DNA of 64,000 bases from Chaetorhynchus papuensis (lineage: Eukaryota > Chordata > Aves > Passeriformes > Rhipiduridae), in the NCBI GenBank assembly GCA_013396525.1, contig VWYX01000836.1, positions 310,795 through 374,794 of the forward strand, given 5' to 3'. The position numbers and the translations under genes are program-made. Below the pieces are notes generated by a model. That model saw only the letters and a program-made list of their open reading frames with translations, had not been told where the DNA came from and searched no databases. How positions within the stretch are numbered: position 1 is the stretch's first letter; each line of letters starts with the position of its first letter. Below are positions 1 through 12,900 of this stretch, piece by piece.

Positions 1-2365
1 ATACAATTTTTCTATCAATTGTCCTTTATTAGCCATTTCATTGTGAAGCTACTTTTTTTTTAAAAAAAAACAAACCTCCTACTAAGCATTTCTTTCATTC
101 CCCTTCAAGCCAAAATTCTATTTTCCTTTTGCCTGAAGCCTCCTGATATTTTTCCTGTAAATCATTCTTCATACCATCCCTACTTTCCACTTCAAAATAT
201 CCCTTCCCATCTGCCTTCTAAGAGGTGTACCCTTTGTTTATTCTCTCCTTGCAAGCTCTGACATCTTTCTTCTTTCCAAATCTTATGGCTACCCAATATA
301 TTTACACCTCTTTTTGCCTTTCATGTGTATATTGCTATATTTTCAGTGCTCAAGATCTCTTCTCTTGTGAAAATGACCTGCTTGCTTTGCTTCCATGTAT
401 TGCATTTGTAACCCTCTGCCTCATCTCACTGGGTTTTCTTCCTTTCTAATCCTTGTATTCTTCTCCACATCTGAGAGGGCACATGTATTTTTTTATCATT
501 TGAAGACCTTCTATTCTTTAAGAATCCCTTTGCTAGCTCTTTTTTTTTTTTCAATCTCACACTCTCTTTTTGGGTTTCCTTCTCAGTCACACACAATGTA
601 AGCTATGGAAAATGAGGGTTTTTTAACAGCAGTCCTAGAAAAGTGAGACCCGTATTTTTCATTTTCCTTTGTGGCTTTCGTATTGTGTATTTCTGGCACA
701 AAAGGACGTTCCTGTTCTCTCATGAAAGTGTAGCTGCCCTTTTAGAGTCTTGGCACGAGTAGAATTATACCTCTGAAAAGTTGAGGCTGTATGTGCTGCA
801 GTTAGTGCCCAGCCACAGGATCAGTTTGTAGACCAGAAGATTAATTTGAACCATTTCTTATTGTGAGATGAGTTCTTTGGATACTGGCTAACCTCATTTA
901 TAACTTGAAGGAAAACAACCTATGTGAGCATTAACAAATAAAGCCTTTGCAACAAAGAATTGCCACAGAAACATTTGATATTACTTCCAACAGTGCACAA
1001 CCTGAATGCTGAATCTGTAGGACAGGTACACTTAAAAATGATTGGTCAAGAGATTAAAATTCTCTGCCAGGTGCTTAAAAGATATTAGCTGCCTAACATC
1101 TAAAATATCAGCTGTCAAAGTCCTTAAAACCCTGCTTCTTGAGCAGCATGGTCTCTGAGCTGGGGTGAGAGGAAATGTTATTACATACAGGACCCTGAGA
1201 CAAATGTTTGTTGTACTGAGTTCTTTCAGTTCCTCCAACTTTCACCAAGCTTTCTGTTTGCAAAAGAACAAACAGACTGAAGTGGAAGAAAGACTTAAAA
1301 ATGCATGTTAATTCAGAATTTAATTTGATTTATAACTAGTTACAGTCCATTCCTCACCAATCCATCTGCATGTTGTTTTTTTTCCGTAAAAGTGCAGTGT
1401 TTTGTAATTTTTAATAAGACTGCAAACAACTGAAGACTCACTGTCTGTTCATTTGATAGCTTTTAAATACCTCCATCTTTTTTTCTGAAAATATATCTAA
1501 ATGCCTAATTAGAGGGCTTATTTCTTCCAGTGCTAATGGTTCTGACTGAAAGCAACTCTTCTAATGGCTAAATCTTTGTAAGTTTTTAAACTTTTGTGGT
1601 ATTTGTAGTTGGGTGAGTCTAAAGGCACTTACTAATGGAGGGACAAGTGTAGAGAGGAAAAAATTCCTATCACAGCTCAAATATGGCAGGTATCTCCTAT
1701 ATTAAATTTTCTGTATATGACTTAGGGATAGGTATGTCAGTATTCTGTTCCTGAGGGGGAATTTCCTTGGCTTTTGTGGTCATAGTAGTTCGTCGCTCAC
1801 ACAACCTGCAGTCACATGGGGGGTGTTCTTGACTTCACCTGTCATGTAAGAGATGGAAAGATACTGTATTGCCAGGGAATCTGTAAGGCAAATACTAGAT
1901 GTTTTACAGTAATTACAGAGAAACCTAAATATGTTTTTCCCTTTATCTTTTAAAAACTTTCATAACAATCCATGTCTTCCCAATTCAGAAATAAAATTTG
2001 AAAAGATAGCCTGTAAAACACCATTAATTTTCAAGTAGATTTTTCCCTTGTTAAGATTTTTACCTGAACAAGGTCAGACAAACATCAGTGTTTCTCCAGA
2101 GCAGCTAATACTGAATTGACTCACCATGAAGAGCAAGTGTGGATATATCCTGCAAACATGGTGTGATTTTCTCCCAAGCTCCCCTCGCTTCTGCTTCCAG
2201 ATGGAGATGCCATTCAATGGGCACAAACAGGAAGAGTGAAGTGCCAGACACCTGAGCTCAGTGTGGTTGGTACCTGTGCATTCCCACAGTTAAAATGTCA
2301 TGCCAGTTTCCCATCAGAACTGCCTGGCTCCAGCTATTTCTTTCTTTTCTCAGGGGTTAGCACTG
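1..2365. other. Unique noncoding DNA with a pyrimidine-rich start
   Basis: No gene, RNA or recognisable transposon is visible. From about 60 to 600 the plus strand is strongly C/T-rich; G is only about one base in eight between 121 and 480, roughly half the C content. That skew alone explains the short stop-free frames here, which show no domain or coding bias. From 600 on, the sequence is ordinary AT-rich, CpG-poor DNA. Confidence 0.6.
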
Positions 2366-2379
2366 GTGGCCATGGCAAC
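2366..2379. promoter_or_regulatory. RFX X-box-like palindrome
   Basis: The sequence GTGGCCATGGCAAC matches 13 of 14 positions of the palindromic RFX X-box GTTGCCATGGCAAC. RFX factors bind such boxes in enhancers and promoters, notably of ciliary and neural genes. It sits in a locally GC-richer patch (about 2210-2560). The motif match is seen; binding and function are inferred. Chance occurrence is possible but less likely than for the weaker matches in this window. Confidence 0.4.
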
Positions 2380-3152
2380 CTGACCCAGGGTTGTTTCCAG
2401 CTGAGGAGTCCACTCTGTGTTCTCACTTTTCATACAGGGGGTCAGAAAATACATGGGGTGACTAGGATGTATCGCATCATTTTTGGGATGGCTCCTACCT
2501 GTAGAACTGCTGTGTGAGGCAGCAGCACCTTTCAGGCATGGGATGGGATAGAGGCACCAGGGCAGGGTAAGGAAAAATCAATAAGCTGCTTATCTGATCA
2601 TCTTGAAATCATATTCTTGATGTATGGTACATATGGATCGGTTTTGAATATTTTATGCAGAGATATCAAAACCAAATTATTTTTTTAAATTCTCCGTGGA
2701 GTTTCTTCAGTTTTCTGAAAATAATTTTTGCTTATGCATGCCAAGTACATGTGAAATGCTCTTAATGTCAATTTAGCACTGTGGTGAAGTCATTAGTTCT
2801 GCTTAATACTTCTAGCCCCTACCCAAGAATTTCATTCTATGATAACATCAACCTGCGAGCTTATGTTCTCTCTGAACCTTTTCCAGCCTCATCATTTTCC
2901 AGAGTTCAAACCTCCTGTTCTGTTAGTGTGGGCCATATTCGTGGTTTCTAGTTTGCTGCCTGCCCAGTAACTGGTTTCTATGCACTATTTCCTTCTGCAT
3001 ATCTGAATTTACAAGCATTCTTTTTGTAATCTGAAAAATCAGCAATCTTGTTTGTTGGGTTTTTTATTTACTCCTTCATGCTTTTCTAAAATGTTTAATG
3101 GGATTGTCTCTAGTACTGAACATTAAAAAGCTGCACTTTCAGCATTTTGAGA

Positions 3153-3182
3153 ATTATTAGATATTATTAGATAATTTTAGAT
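3153..3182. repeat. Short tandem repeat, ATTATTAGAT type, about 3 copies
   Basis: Two near-perfect copies of ATTATTAGAT are followed by a diverged third (AATTTTAGAT). It is a trivial AT-rich minisatellite with no sign of function. Confidence 0.6.
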
Positions 3183-4191
3183 CACTTAGTGTGCCAAGTG
3201 CATTCTTTACTGGTATTGTCTGGTGTTGCACTATTTTCTATTTAGTAGTGAATGTGATTCTAGCTAAATCAGTATAAAATTCTAAGAATATCCCAGGCTT
3301 GTAGTTACCAATTTATAACCTCTTAAAATAGTAGAACTAAGTATGGCTGCCAAGACTTTCATTATAGAACCACAAATGGAGAGTTTAACTGTATTCCCAT
3401 CCTCTAGAAATCAAATCTTTGGCAATCTTTTCTTTCATTATGCACGGTATTCATACTTCTTTGTTTGCCTTTGTTGCATTATGAAATGTTAGACTGCCTT
3501 CAAATTTCTTAAGTACCCTGAATATTAAGGGGTTTCTATAAAAACTAGTGTTAGTGGTTGAAATATCTCCCCACTCATCTCCACAGAGTTTTGAGAGGTC
3601 ATTATAAAAAAGAAGCAGTTTAAGTAATTCTTTTTTCTAGTCCATATCATGTATTTATACCCTTAATTTACTCACACAGTGAAAAAAATCTTTCTGCGGT
3701 CTCATGTGATGAGTACCATATTGTGCTCTTTGTAAGTTCAAGTATTACTTGAATAATTGAGCCTCATTGGCATGTCATGAAATTCTATAATTTCCATTTA
3801 TAATCGAAGTTTTTAGTATTGCTAAGTATTCTCATGTTACTATATCTAAAAGCCTTTTTCATAATTGCTGTGTACCTGCCATTTGTGATTTTATTCTGGT
3901 TGATCTTAGATCTCATTCCCATGTTTCTGATAACATCCATTCTACTAAATAATTTCCCCTTACTTTATCATTCTCCAATTTGGCATACAGCCCTTGGGGA
4001 AGTGGCGATAAAAAAGGAGAAATGTCATCTAGTTGAAACCTATTATTTGTTCCAGTTCAGTCACTGTGTAGTTGTGGTGGAATAAAGAACATGGCTTATT
4101 TTTAGGTCTACCAAAGCAGTGACATATTTAATGTTTTGTTGTTTGCACAGAATATTAAATGAGTTCCTAAAAATCATGAGAGAAGCAGCTC

Positions 4192-4207
4192 CAAAAAAAA
4201 AAAAAAA
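4192..4207 (+). repeat. Poly(A) run
   Basis: About 15 consecutive A. It is not preceded by recognisable mRNA- or LINE-derived sequence, so it reads as a mononucleotide repeat and not as the tail of a retrocopy. Confidence 0.7.
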
Positions 4208-6949
4208 GATGTGAAGATTTTTTTCAGAATGAACAGTACATGTAAAATAAAATAAATTTTAGCAAAGTGACCATATTTATTAGTTTAATCAAAGAAATGA
4301 CTTAGTCCTCTTGCAGATAGCTAAGATCTGACATAAAAATTGCCTGTATTCTTTTGAAACAAGCTTTTATTACCTTAAACCTCAGTGTAGTTAAATTGCT
4401 TCCATTTTCAAACCCTTTTCTAAATATGCCTGTATCAGTAGGCCAGGCATCCCATCGTGAATCAGAAATTGTTTTGCTTTTTGCTCCCTCTGGAAGTCGG
4501 GTGTTGATATTTTCTGAGGAGCTGTTTGCTGTGTAGTTGCTGTGCTGGAGCAAGGCTGAAGACATATTACTGTGGAGTCTGTGGTTTTTTGAACATAAAT
4601 GGAACACCCCTCTAGCCTGCTGTGACGAATTTCCTGCACAGTCATGTCCTTGAATCACAAGCAATCAGTGAAGCGTGGTTGCAGGAGAAGATTCTGGGAA
4701 AGAAACCTGGGGGATAACTACCTTTTATTGCTTACATTTTTCTCCTCTAGAACTACAGCTCAGATACCACACTCAGCTCCAGGTTAATTCTGGAAATTAT
4801 GTGTATTGAACCTGTCACAGGATCTTGGGCATGAAAAGGCACAAGTAATGATGTTAATCTTAAATGATACAAGAATTGTCCTACTAAATTAGAGATGCTT
4901 TCATTCTTTAATAGAGTGGAGTAAAAACCGACGTTCAGTTACTTCATAAGGTGACGAATGCCTTGCAAGAGAGCTGTTAGTTACTCATGCCAAAAAGCCA
5001 AAGCTTTTGGCTATCAAAGAGTAGATTTAGTCTAAATTTAGGCACTCCTGCAAAAAAATTAGGAAACTTTTGAGTGCTCATCAGGGCAAAAATCTCTGTG
5101 TCCCTCCTCTCTGTTGGATAAATGGAACTAACAAAAACTGATACAACAGATAATAATAGTGGAGTTGGTATCCTACACACAAAAAGGCAGTTGCATACAT
5201 TTTTGCTCCATTCCTCAAAAGGAACTTGTTGTTCCATGTGTACAAGAGCTGGTCGGACATCTTCTTGTTCTTTTTATTTTTTATTTTGTTTAATTCCAGG
5301 CAAATTCAAGAAAGAGGTTTATCTCAGCACCCATTCCCAACAAGTTTCCATTTTGATATGGACTCCCACTGGGAAAAGGAGGACTGAAAGTCAGTTTTTT
5401 ATATACTGAAAATAATGTAACTGATAAGGAAAAAAGAATAAAGATAGGCCCAATAGAAAACAAAATATTAACTATTGAAATACAAGGCGAACATATATTT
5501 TTTGAGAACAGCTCATTTGAGATAGAAGATTACTGTGGAAAGTAGCTTTAAAATCTAACCTGGAATACTGATACAATCTTTCCATAACCCAAATAGAGGT
5601 CTCTCAAAAGCTCCTTTATTTTTATGTGCTCTTTCAAAAAACACTTGGCCAGTAGACCATAAAAATCTTAAGTGACAGTGTAGTTTGTTAGTGTCTTAAA
5701 TATTATTAATTATTAAAGTAGCTGTGTTGTCTTCTTTAAAGTAGTTATCCATCTGAATAATTGATAACATAATTGGTTGTGTTTATTCCTATTACCTAGG
5801 GGCTTGTCTCTTTGCTGTTTTAACATGGCTGTCTGGAAGGAGGCTACTGATAATACGTAGAACAGTTTTTAGCGCTTGTTCAAGAGGATAAAACTGTGTT
5901 ATACTGCTTTTTTGGTGAGGAATTGCTGCACGTTTCTACGAAAGCTCTGCTGTGCTTGTGTCTCAGGGAGGAAATGTCACTGTAGTTCACCTTGGGATAT
6001 TATAATATACAGCAGGGGGTTAGGACATTTTTGCATTTCTTTCATTTTTTTTTTTCCAACAAAGCAGTTGTTGACCTCTATCCCTTATGCAGTGGCTTTG
6101 TCTAACAGCACACGTAATCACACAGCACTGGGTTTCCCACATCTCGGATCAGACAGCAGCATGCAAAGCAGCTTAAAACAGCAGAATGGCTGTCAGGGGA
6201 TCAGAGTGGCAAACTGGTAAGGCTGGGAGGAGGGGAGTGAGGATGAAGAGGAACTTGGACTGGTCTCGTGATACATGTAACACATGGCAGCCATTCTTGG
6301 GTCCTTCAGAGTTGGCAGATTTTTGGCTAATACTGTGAGAACATTATAAATTGTGAATAGGATTTGCATGGGCATTGTGTAAAATTTTCCCTGGTTGTGT
6401 GGGAGGATTGGCTGTTGAGCACCCAGGCAGTGAGCTGGGTCACTCAGCTGATTGCTGGGCCTCCAGTCCATACTGCAAAGTGCAGTTTGCCCTTAGGACA
6501 ATCCCACTATTGCATTAGACACCTGCTGGAGGTGTGATGTAGCTTTTTAACTTGCTACTATAAGCAGCAGGTAGAGCAGCCTATGTAGTTAAGTTCAGCT
6601 CCACTAAGAGTCACAGGCATAGAAAACATGGTGACTGGTTCACAATTCATTCTTTGGCTTACAGAGTCTTTGACCTGGGAGTGTGCTGTATGGAAAGGGA
6701 AGGAGCTCTTAGCCTTCTCATAAAAATTGAAAGTTGTCTCAGCATGGCTGTAAAAATGACTGAGAAAATTATGAAGGAAGACATAATCTCTATGGCGAGT
6801 GGTTTAATTGAGGCGCTTCAGGAGGGGAGTAGTTGTAGCAACAGCTTGAGACCTTTCTCATCTTCTATGTTAGACTGCACAAAATGGATATAATATTATA
6901 GTTTTATAATTCATTTTTATGAAGATCTAAAGACTGCAAGGTCTGGAAA

Positions 6950-7690
6950 AGTTCTTAATGTCTATTGCTTTGTAAAGCAGTGGAGAACTCATTGCAAAAA
7001 CTTTTTGATGAAGATGCTTCCTTATTTTTACATGTTAACAAAAAGCTACCGCTTCTTCTTAGTAAGTGCCACTGTAGCAATTGACAAGTTTGCTCCTAAG
7101 ACTCCACTTTAAGCCACTGTCATGCTGAATAAATAACAGTGTTTGGGCTGGTTGCCTCCCAAAACTACTTTGACAGCAAAACAAGTACCCCTTCCATTCT
7201 GTGCCATAGCAGTGGAAAATAAACATCTGCCTGTTTCTTCAGAAAATGTAAAATGCAGCATCTGAGAGAGTGTCTATATACAAGAACATTATTTTGTCAG
7301 AGAAGTAATGCTTTATCTAAGAAAAGAAAAAGACAAAAAAAACTTTAAAATCACAGCGTACAGCATTAACATCTGGTTTGAAGTGTGTTAAGAGCCAACA
7401 ACTCAATGTCAATTTGGTCTGACTTTACGGTATTACTTGCTTGATTATGGCTCTCACCGGGGGAGCCGAGCATTTCGATATCATCCAAAGCCCCTGAGAA
7501 CGATTCAAAGCAGCTGGTATTCTCTATATTACATAATTACAAAGCATGCGCCGCCGTTTGGCAGACTGAAGAGGCACTGGGGGCCCACTTCTCAAAATAT
7601 TTACAGCCTTTTATTCTTCTCTAAACAATCATTTGCATAGTAAAAGTGATATACAGCACACAAACGTGGGTTTACTTTATTTCCACTTTC
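6950..7690. other. Candidate conserved noncoding element (strongest core 7400-7640)
   Basis: The core keeps eight CpG between about 7428 and 7560, although the surrounding DNA is CpG-poor. It is dense in developmental-factor-type motifs: homeodomain-like TAATTA-type sequence in ATTACATAATTAC, a SOX-type AACAAT at 7624-7629, and one base later a perfect octamer ATTTGCAT at 7631-7638. The SOX and octamer order is not the canonical SOX2-OCT4 composite. The only open frame (plus, about 67 codons) has no domain. Retained CpG plus balanced, non-repetitive composition is typical of constrained vertebrate enhancers. No alignment was possible, so the call is inference. Confidence 0.4.
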
Positions 7691-8003
7691 TCAGACTTAC
7701 CTGGAAGTGGCTGTGTTTAGCAGTGAGTAGGCGGAAGTGAGATGCAGCCAGCAGGGATAAAGGCTGTAATAATTTCAGGAGAAGGTTCCTGTTGACTTGG
7801 TCAGTGAAAGATAGTGACTCTTTCAAAGAAAACCTGAAGGATGTATAAATATTTTGCCTATGTGAAATAGGTGTATCGTGAAATGTCTGCCCTGGAAGTG
7901 GAGAAGTTAAGCAAGTAGGAGGAGCTGCACATGAGCAAGGTGATCATGACAGGGTTGCTAATGTGTAGGTAGATGCAGTGGCTGCGTCTTGTTAGGAGAC
8001 GTT

Positions 8004-8017
8004 TGTGTGTGTGTGTG
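8004..8017. repeat. (TG)7 dinucleotide run
   Basis: Seven uninterrupted TG units; a short microsatellite. Confidence 0.8.
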
Positions 8018-8339
8018 CATCCTTAAGTAACATATTTTTGATTGTGAGATTGGTTTTTTACCATGGCCGAGTTGATAAAGTTCTGTTTGTCTAAAGTGAA
8101 CAAAAAGCTGTGGAAGTTACCGATAGCTGAGATGCTGGGGGAAAAAAATTAAAGGGAAAAAACTGAAAATCTGCTGGAATTTCTATCTTTATGTATCAGT
8201 CTGAAAGATGTAAAGTTGCAAAGGGGAAGGAGAATGATTAATGGCTGTCTATTTTCTCCCTACCACACCAAGAAAATGCATACATTTCTTGTACATACAC
8301 AACTTTAAATTACAAACCTCTGTCTTATCTTTGCACCCA

Positions 8340-8398
8340 CAACTTCCCATTATGCTGTGTAGGAGGAAGCAACTTCCCATCGTGCTATGGAGGCATCT
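8340..8398. repeat. Diverged 30 bp tandem duplication
   Basis: Two head-to-tail units both begin CAACTTCCCAT, followed by TATGCTGTG or CGTGCTATG and a GGAGG-type stretch. The second unit has diverged by several substitutions, so the duplication is not recent. It overlaps no coding feature. Confidence 0.65.
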
Positions 8399-9599
8399 CA
8401 CAATGTAGCTAAATTCCTTTAAAGCCCCAAATTCTTGTCAAGTTTTCTCTTATTAAATTCACATTGGTACAAGGGAATCACATATGGCAGTGTTAAACTA
8501 TTGATTAATGAAGGTTTAAAGCTTTCTGCGCTGTGTAGTACAGGATTTTTCTCTTTTGTAATGGCTTTAATGAAGAGATCGTTGAAAGTTATATTGAGTT
8601 CAGTGCTAAACCCAAGACCCTTTGTCTTTTTATCCACAAAACTTAAAATCTGATTTGAACCAAACTTTTACATTTTATAAAATCACTTTGAGGAAGAAAA
8701 AATACCAGCTGAAAGTGAGCATAGGCAGATTATTAGAGACGCTATAGGGAGCCTGGTATTTACATACTGTCCAGGATCTGAATGGTGAATCATTGATATG
8801 AACAGATACGATTAGTTGTAAATCTCTACACCCCTGTGGGGGGTCTTATCATTCAATTTCCACACAGCAAGGGTTACTGAAACTAATTTTTGGTGCCTGT
8901 TTGTTTCCCACTTTCAAAATGTTTTATTGCATTGCATAATCTGGACTACAAGTGAGGGTATTATAAGTGCAGAAGCAGAATGAGAAATGCAGTGGCAGTC
9001 TGAGTGGGCCTGAGCTGTAAGTGGCTTGCTGAGCACAGGGACACAGTGTGGCAGGTGTCACTGTGTAAACCTGCACACTACAAACCTTACTGAATTCTGA
9101 ACTATATTTTGCTCTCTGGGTCCACTGCAGAATTTGACTGAACAGCAGTGAGTTTCACAGGCAACTTCCTAACGTAGGGCAAAGAAAGGATGCTGCTGTC
9201 ACATAGAACAATGAGAGGAACACCTTCATCACACAATGTCGTATTAAATGACCAGAATAAGCAGACCATTGGATCATCCATTGCACTGTTTCTGAATTTA
9301 GGCATACCACCAGAGTATCTGCCACAGGAGATGCTAGAAAATTTATTTTAAGCGTGCTGAGCTGCTGGAGATGAATTTGTGCAAGAAAACACCTGACTGC
9401 ATTTTAATGTATGCTGGTTTTTCAAGTGCTGCGTGAATGCTCAAATAGGAAACCATACCACCAACTGTTGTTTTATAATTCCCCTTGTCCTTTGGCTCTC
9501 ATTCTTTATGATTCTGCTGGTTTTGCCTTGCAAGCTTTCCTGAGCAGAGACAACATCACAGAGGAAAAAGGTGAATTTTAAGGAAGAAAAGGTTCACTT

Positions 9600-9943
9600 C
9601 TGACAAAAGCGATCAATTAGCCAACAAAAAAACCACTCTGCAGAACCACATACTTAAAAACAAGGAAGAATTGCTTGGGAATTTGAAGCCTGGGGTGGGC
9701 AGCCTTTTCTGGAGTGATCATAAAATAGAGAAGTTCAGGATCTTGCAAGGCTTTAACAAGGCAAAAAGCAAGATCAACACTGCTTCAAGAGAACAGGCTG
9801 TTACATGTTGACGGATCTTCTTGGAATAATACCATGAGAATATGGCCCTGGAGAGAGGAGGGGTCCAGGAGAGCTGGTTAATTTTCCAGAATCTCCAGTT
9901 TCAAACTTGGTAATGGTCCAGTCTCATATGCAGGAAGTGAGGC
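9600..9943 (+). mobile_element. CR1 LINE fragment: ORF2, end of endonuclease domain
   Basis: CR1 is a non-LTR retrotransposon whose ORF2 encodes an APE-type endonuclease followed by reverse transcriptase. Read on the plus strand from 9713, the frame gives SDHKIEKFRIL, matching the conserved Ser-Asp-His motif near the end of CR1 endonuclease. About 120 bases on comes MALERGGVQESWLIF, matching the linker region that follows. Upstream, about 9600-9712 resembles the preceding CR1 segment (the -EPTRRGALLDLILTNKE- region) at nucleotide level. In-frame stops lie between the motifs, so the copy is dead. It is truncated at both ends and lacks reverse transcriptase and the 3' octamer tail. High divergence implies an old insertion. 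Confidence 0.82.
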
Positions 9944-12900
9944 ATATTTAGGAGTGTTCTTTTGAATAGCATTTGTGCAAACTTGAAAATGTTTGGTGTG
10001 CCATTGTATTAAATCATGATTGAATCCTTATTTGCTGGAAGTTTCTAAGAAACACTACTTTCAAATTTGTCTTAAGCTACTGAAAGTGATATCTCTTTAA
10101 AATGCATGTCAGCTAGCATTTTACTACTTGAAAAAAGAAATAAAACCTAAAGCTTAATGAAGCAAATGCATCAATTAGATAATTAGCTTAAAAAGCAAAA
10201 GGGAATTTCATGTCACTTTTAGTTACTGAACCTTAGGATGTCTTACTAATTTACACATTAGATTTTTCACATAAAGAGGTCAATCATGCACTTGTTACTT
10301 CACTTATGAAGATGGTAAAAACAGAAGACATGAAAAAGGAAACTTTTAAAACCTGGAGAATTGTGCCTACTGTGGACAAATAGTTTGCTCTAAAATAGGT
10401 CATATATATGAAATTTAAATGGTTATTAATAAAATCATGCTTAATTCAGTTGCAGGAAGAACTTCAGAATAGTGCACAAAGAAAATATTATATCTTGAAT
10501 GCTATGTTGCAGAACTGATGATTATTTTTATAGCAGAACATTTTCGTTTCCCTCTCTTAGAAACTGATTAGGGAAGCAGTTTCCACCCTTTCTTTCTTTG
10601 CCTCTGTTTTATGGGATTCAAATATGATTTCCTTGTCATGCCTTTGCTTACTGCTGGGTGAGGCAAGTGAAAAGGGTTTCCTGCAAGTGTGTGCTGGTTT
10701 TTAAAATGATGTGACCTCCTTTAAAACAGTCAATCATCCATATCCTTTACTAAAAAAGCACCTAATACCTCCTCCTTCCTGTGAAATAGATACGCTGTTT
10801 TTTGATGTGTGACAGTTGTTCTTTTTCATACACACAATATTTTTCAGCTCCAGTGTTCTAAGAAACTTGTGCAAGACTGTGTTGGAAATGAAGCAAATAA
10901 TTTTTTTCAGTTTCATCTGTTTTGTAGTACTATCATATAACCCAGGGAGGGCGAAAGAAAGAGGTATCAGTTTGGAATGTGGTGTTTTTAAAATGAAATT
11001 ACTGAGAAATGTTGCATATCTTTCTAATCTCTTCTTGCAGGCCTTTGACATAGATCCTTAACTAGTGTGTCCTTAATTTGCATGAGGATTTATAATCAAG
11101 CACCCTACCTATGCTGATACAGTGCTTGATGCTGTCATTAGAAACTTCTTTTGGATCAGACTTGAGTAACTTCTAGACTTTAGTTGCTGCTTTCTCACAT
11201 TGATTAATATCCAAGGAAAATAGCTAATGAAAGAGATTTTACGTGGTCAAAATCCTGACCTTGAATTCTGATATCTTGTCTTTGTATGCAACATCTACTC
11301 TTGGAAACTGATTGATAACTGACTTTTCTTTCAAGCCCTAGGTCTTACCTGTTTTTCTAAGAAAGGGATTTCCAGGGGCTTGCTAATTCTTCTAGGTTCT
11401 GTTAAAATCCCAGCTTAATTCTTGATTCATTGGGCTATTGGACTGCTCAGTTCTTTTTCCATTATACTGTTAGGCTCTAAATTCAAATAAATTAAATAGT
11501 GTTTAACTGGATTTTATGGCTATCTTTCTTAGAGGTTCTTGTAAGGGCTTTTAAAACTCAATTTATAACAATTCTCAAAGCTTAATTCTAACTCAAAATT
11601 GTAAATTCTTCAGACTGACCAAAAAACGGAGTCATTGGAAAAGCTTACCATCAGGCTGTTCTGTAGGTCAGTTTTCTGTACCTAAGGTGCCAGCCTGGCT
11701 GTGTTTGGGATGTATCTGCACAGTCACTCTAAGCCAGCTCAGGGCTTCTGTACCACAGCAGAGGAGCAATAGAAATGCAAGAATTTGCTTGACTGTATCA
11801 AATGTCTATGTGAATGCTTGTAAGTCTATTTGCAACCAAATTTCAATTTTTGACAATAAATCCTTATAAAATAGACCAATATGCTTCAAAAGTCAGTTTG
11901 TAGTTCCATATATCATGAAGCAGTGTGCTTGAAATCAAGGTCACTCAGGTGCTATCAATCTATTTTAGTTCCTTTTACCTTTGCTTTCGCCTCTTTTCCC
12001 TCCTTCATTTTCTACATCACGGTTGGACTGCAGACCAGAAAGCTCGAGCACACTCTGTGAGCCTGCACAGCTGCTGCTTGTCCTCCCTTCTGCCCAGGGA
12101 CCTGTCCTCTCCACACCTGCTTTTACTGTTCTGCCAATCTGCATAGGCCAACAGGCACAAAAGTGGGTGGAATATGCTTGAACAAGTTCAGTTAAGCTTT
12201 TTTCATAATTTCTTTCTTTCTTCCCAGTTTCTCCTTACTTGTGCCAGATTGGCTTCACCTGCAATCTCACCAGGCCTAGCAATGGCTTTTATCTAAGCAA
12301 CGTTGCTGAGTGTGTCTAATTTCTCACCCCATTGGCCTGCCAGCTCCAGTGGGCTGGCTAAATAGTTGTGGACCCTCAGCACCAAAGGACAAGAGGGCAA
12401 TATTTTCTTGCACAGCTATAAAACCACTTCATCAACGCTTTAAGAATTGCGGAATTTTATTGTACTCTCATGCATGATATCATCTGAAGTTTTCATAATA
12501 CTGGCACTAAAAAGTAAGAATCATGATACTGCAAATTCTGTGATGCTCTGAAAATGTTTAGGTTACATTTTAAGAGCCTGGGGGTCTCTGTCTTTCCTCA
12601 CTAACACTGTTGTCTTCTAGACTGTCTTGGTTTCACTGGGGACATAAGGCCACTCCTCTGGAAGATTTCTGTCTTCTGTTACCAGCTCTTGTCCTGCAGC
12701 TTGTGAGTGCTATCTCTCTCATCTGTGACCCCCCCGCTTCTCTCCAGGTCTGTCCAGCAGCCCCTGACCCCACACCTGGCATTTTGCTGGTACAAGTTCC
12801 TTTTGCTGGTGTGCACAAGCCGTGCTTCCAGTGCAGTCCTCATGCTGGGCCCAGCTTGGGATGGGTTTGGCATAACAAAATGTAATGGCCTAGCAAAGGG

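Larger units (their letters stand above)
2380..6949. other. Unique AT-rich noncoding DNA
   Basis: No supported gene. Minor items are a 10 bp ATTATTAGAT-type tandem at 3153-3182 and a 15-16 base poly(A) run ending at 4207. Frames of 60-120 codons (for example minus strand 4302-4664) overlap other open frames in the same DNA and show no recognisable domain, so I do not call them. Confidence 0.5.
7691..9599. other. Unique noncoding DNA
   Basis: No gene seen. It holds a small (TG)7 run at 8004-8017 and a 30 bp duplication at 8340-8398. Both strands of 8419-8653 are open for about 72 codons, but neither frame resembles a known protein. Confidence 0.5.

Noticed and set aside
4192..4207. Poly(A) tail of a processed pseudogene
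   Set aside because: No transcript-like sequence precedes the run and no duplication flanks it. The same applies to the runs at 41049 and 41149.
4302..4664. 120-codon minus-strand frame
   Set aside because: The same DNA is open in two other frames and nothing suggests selection on any of them.
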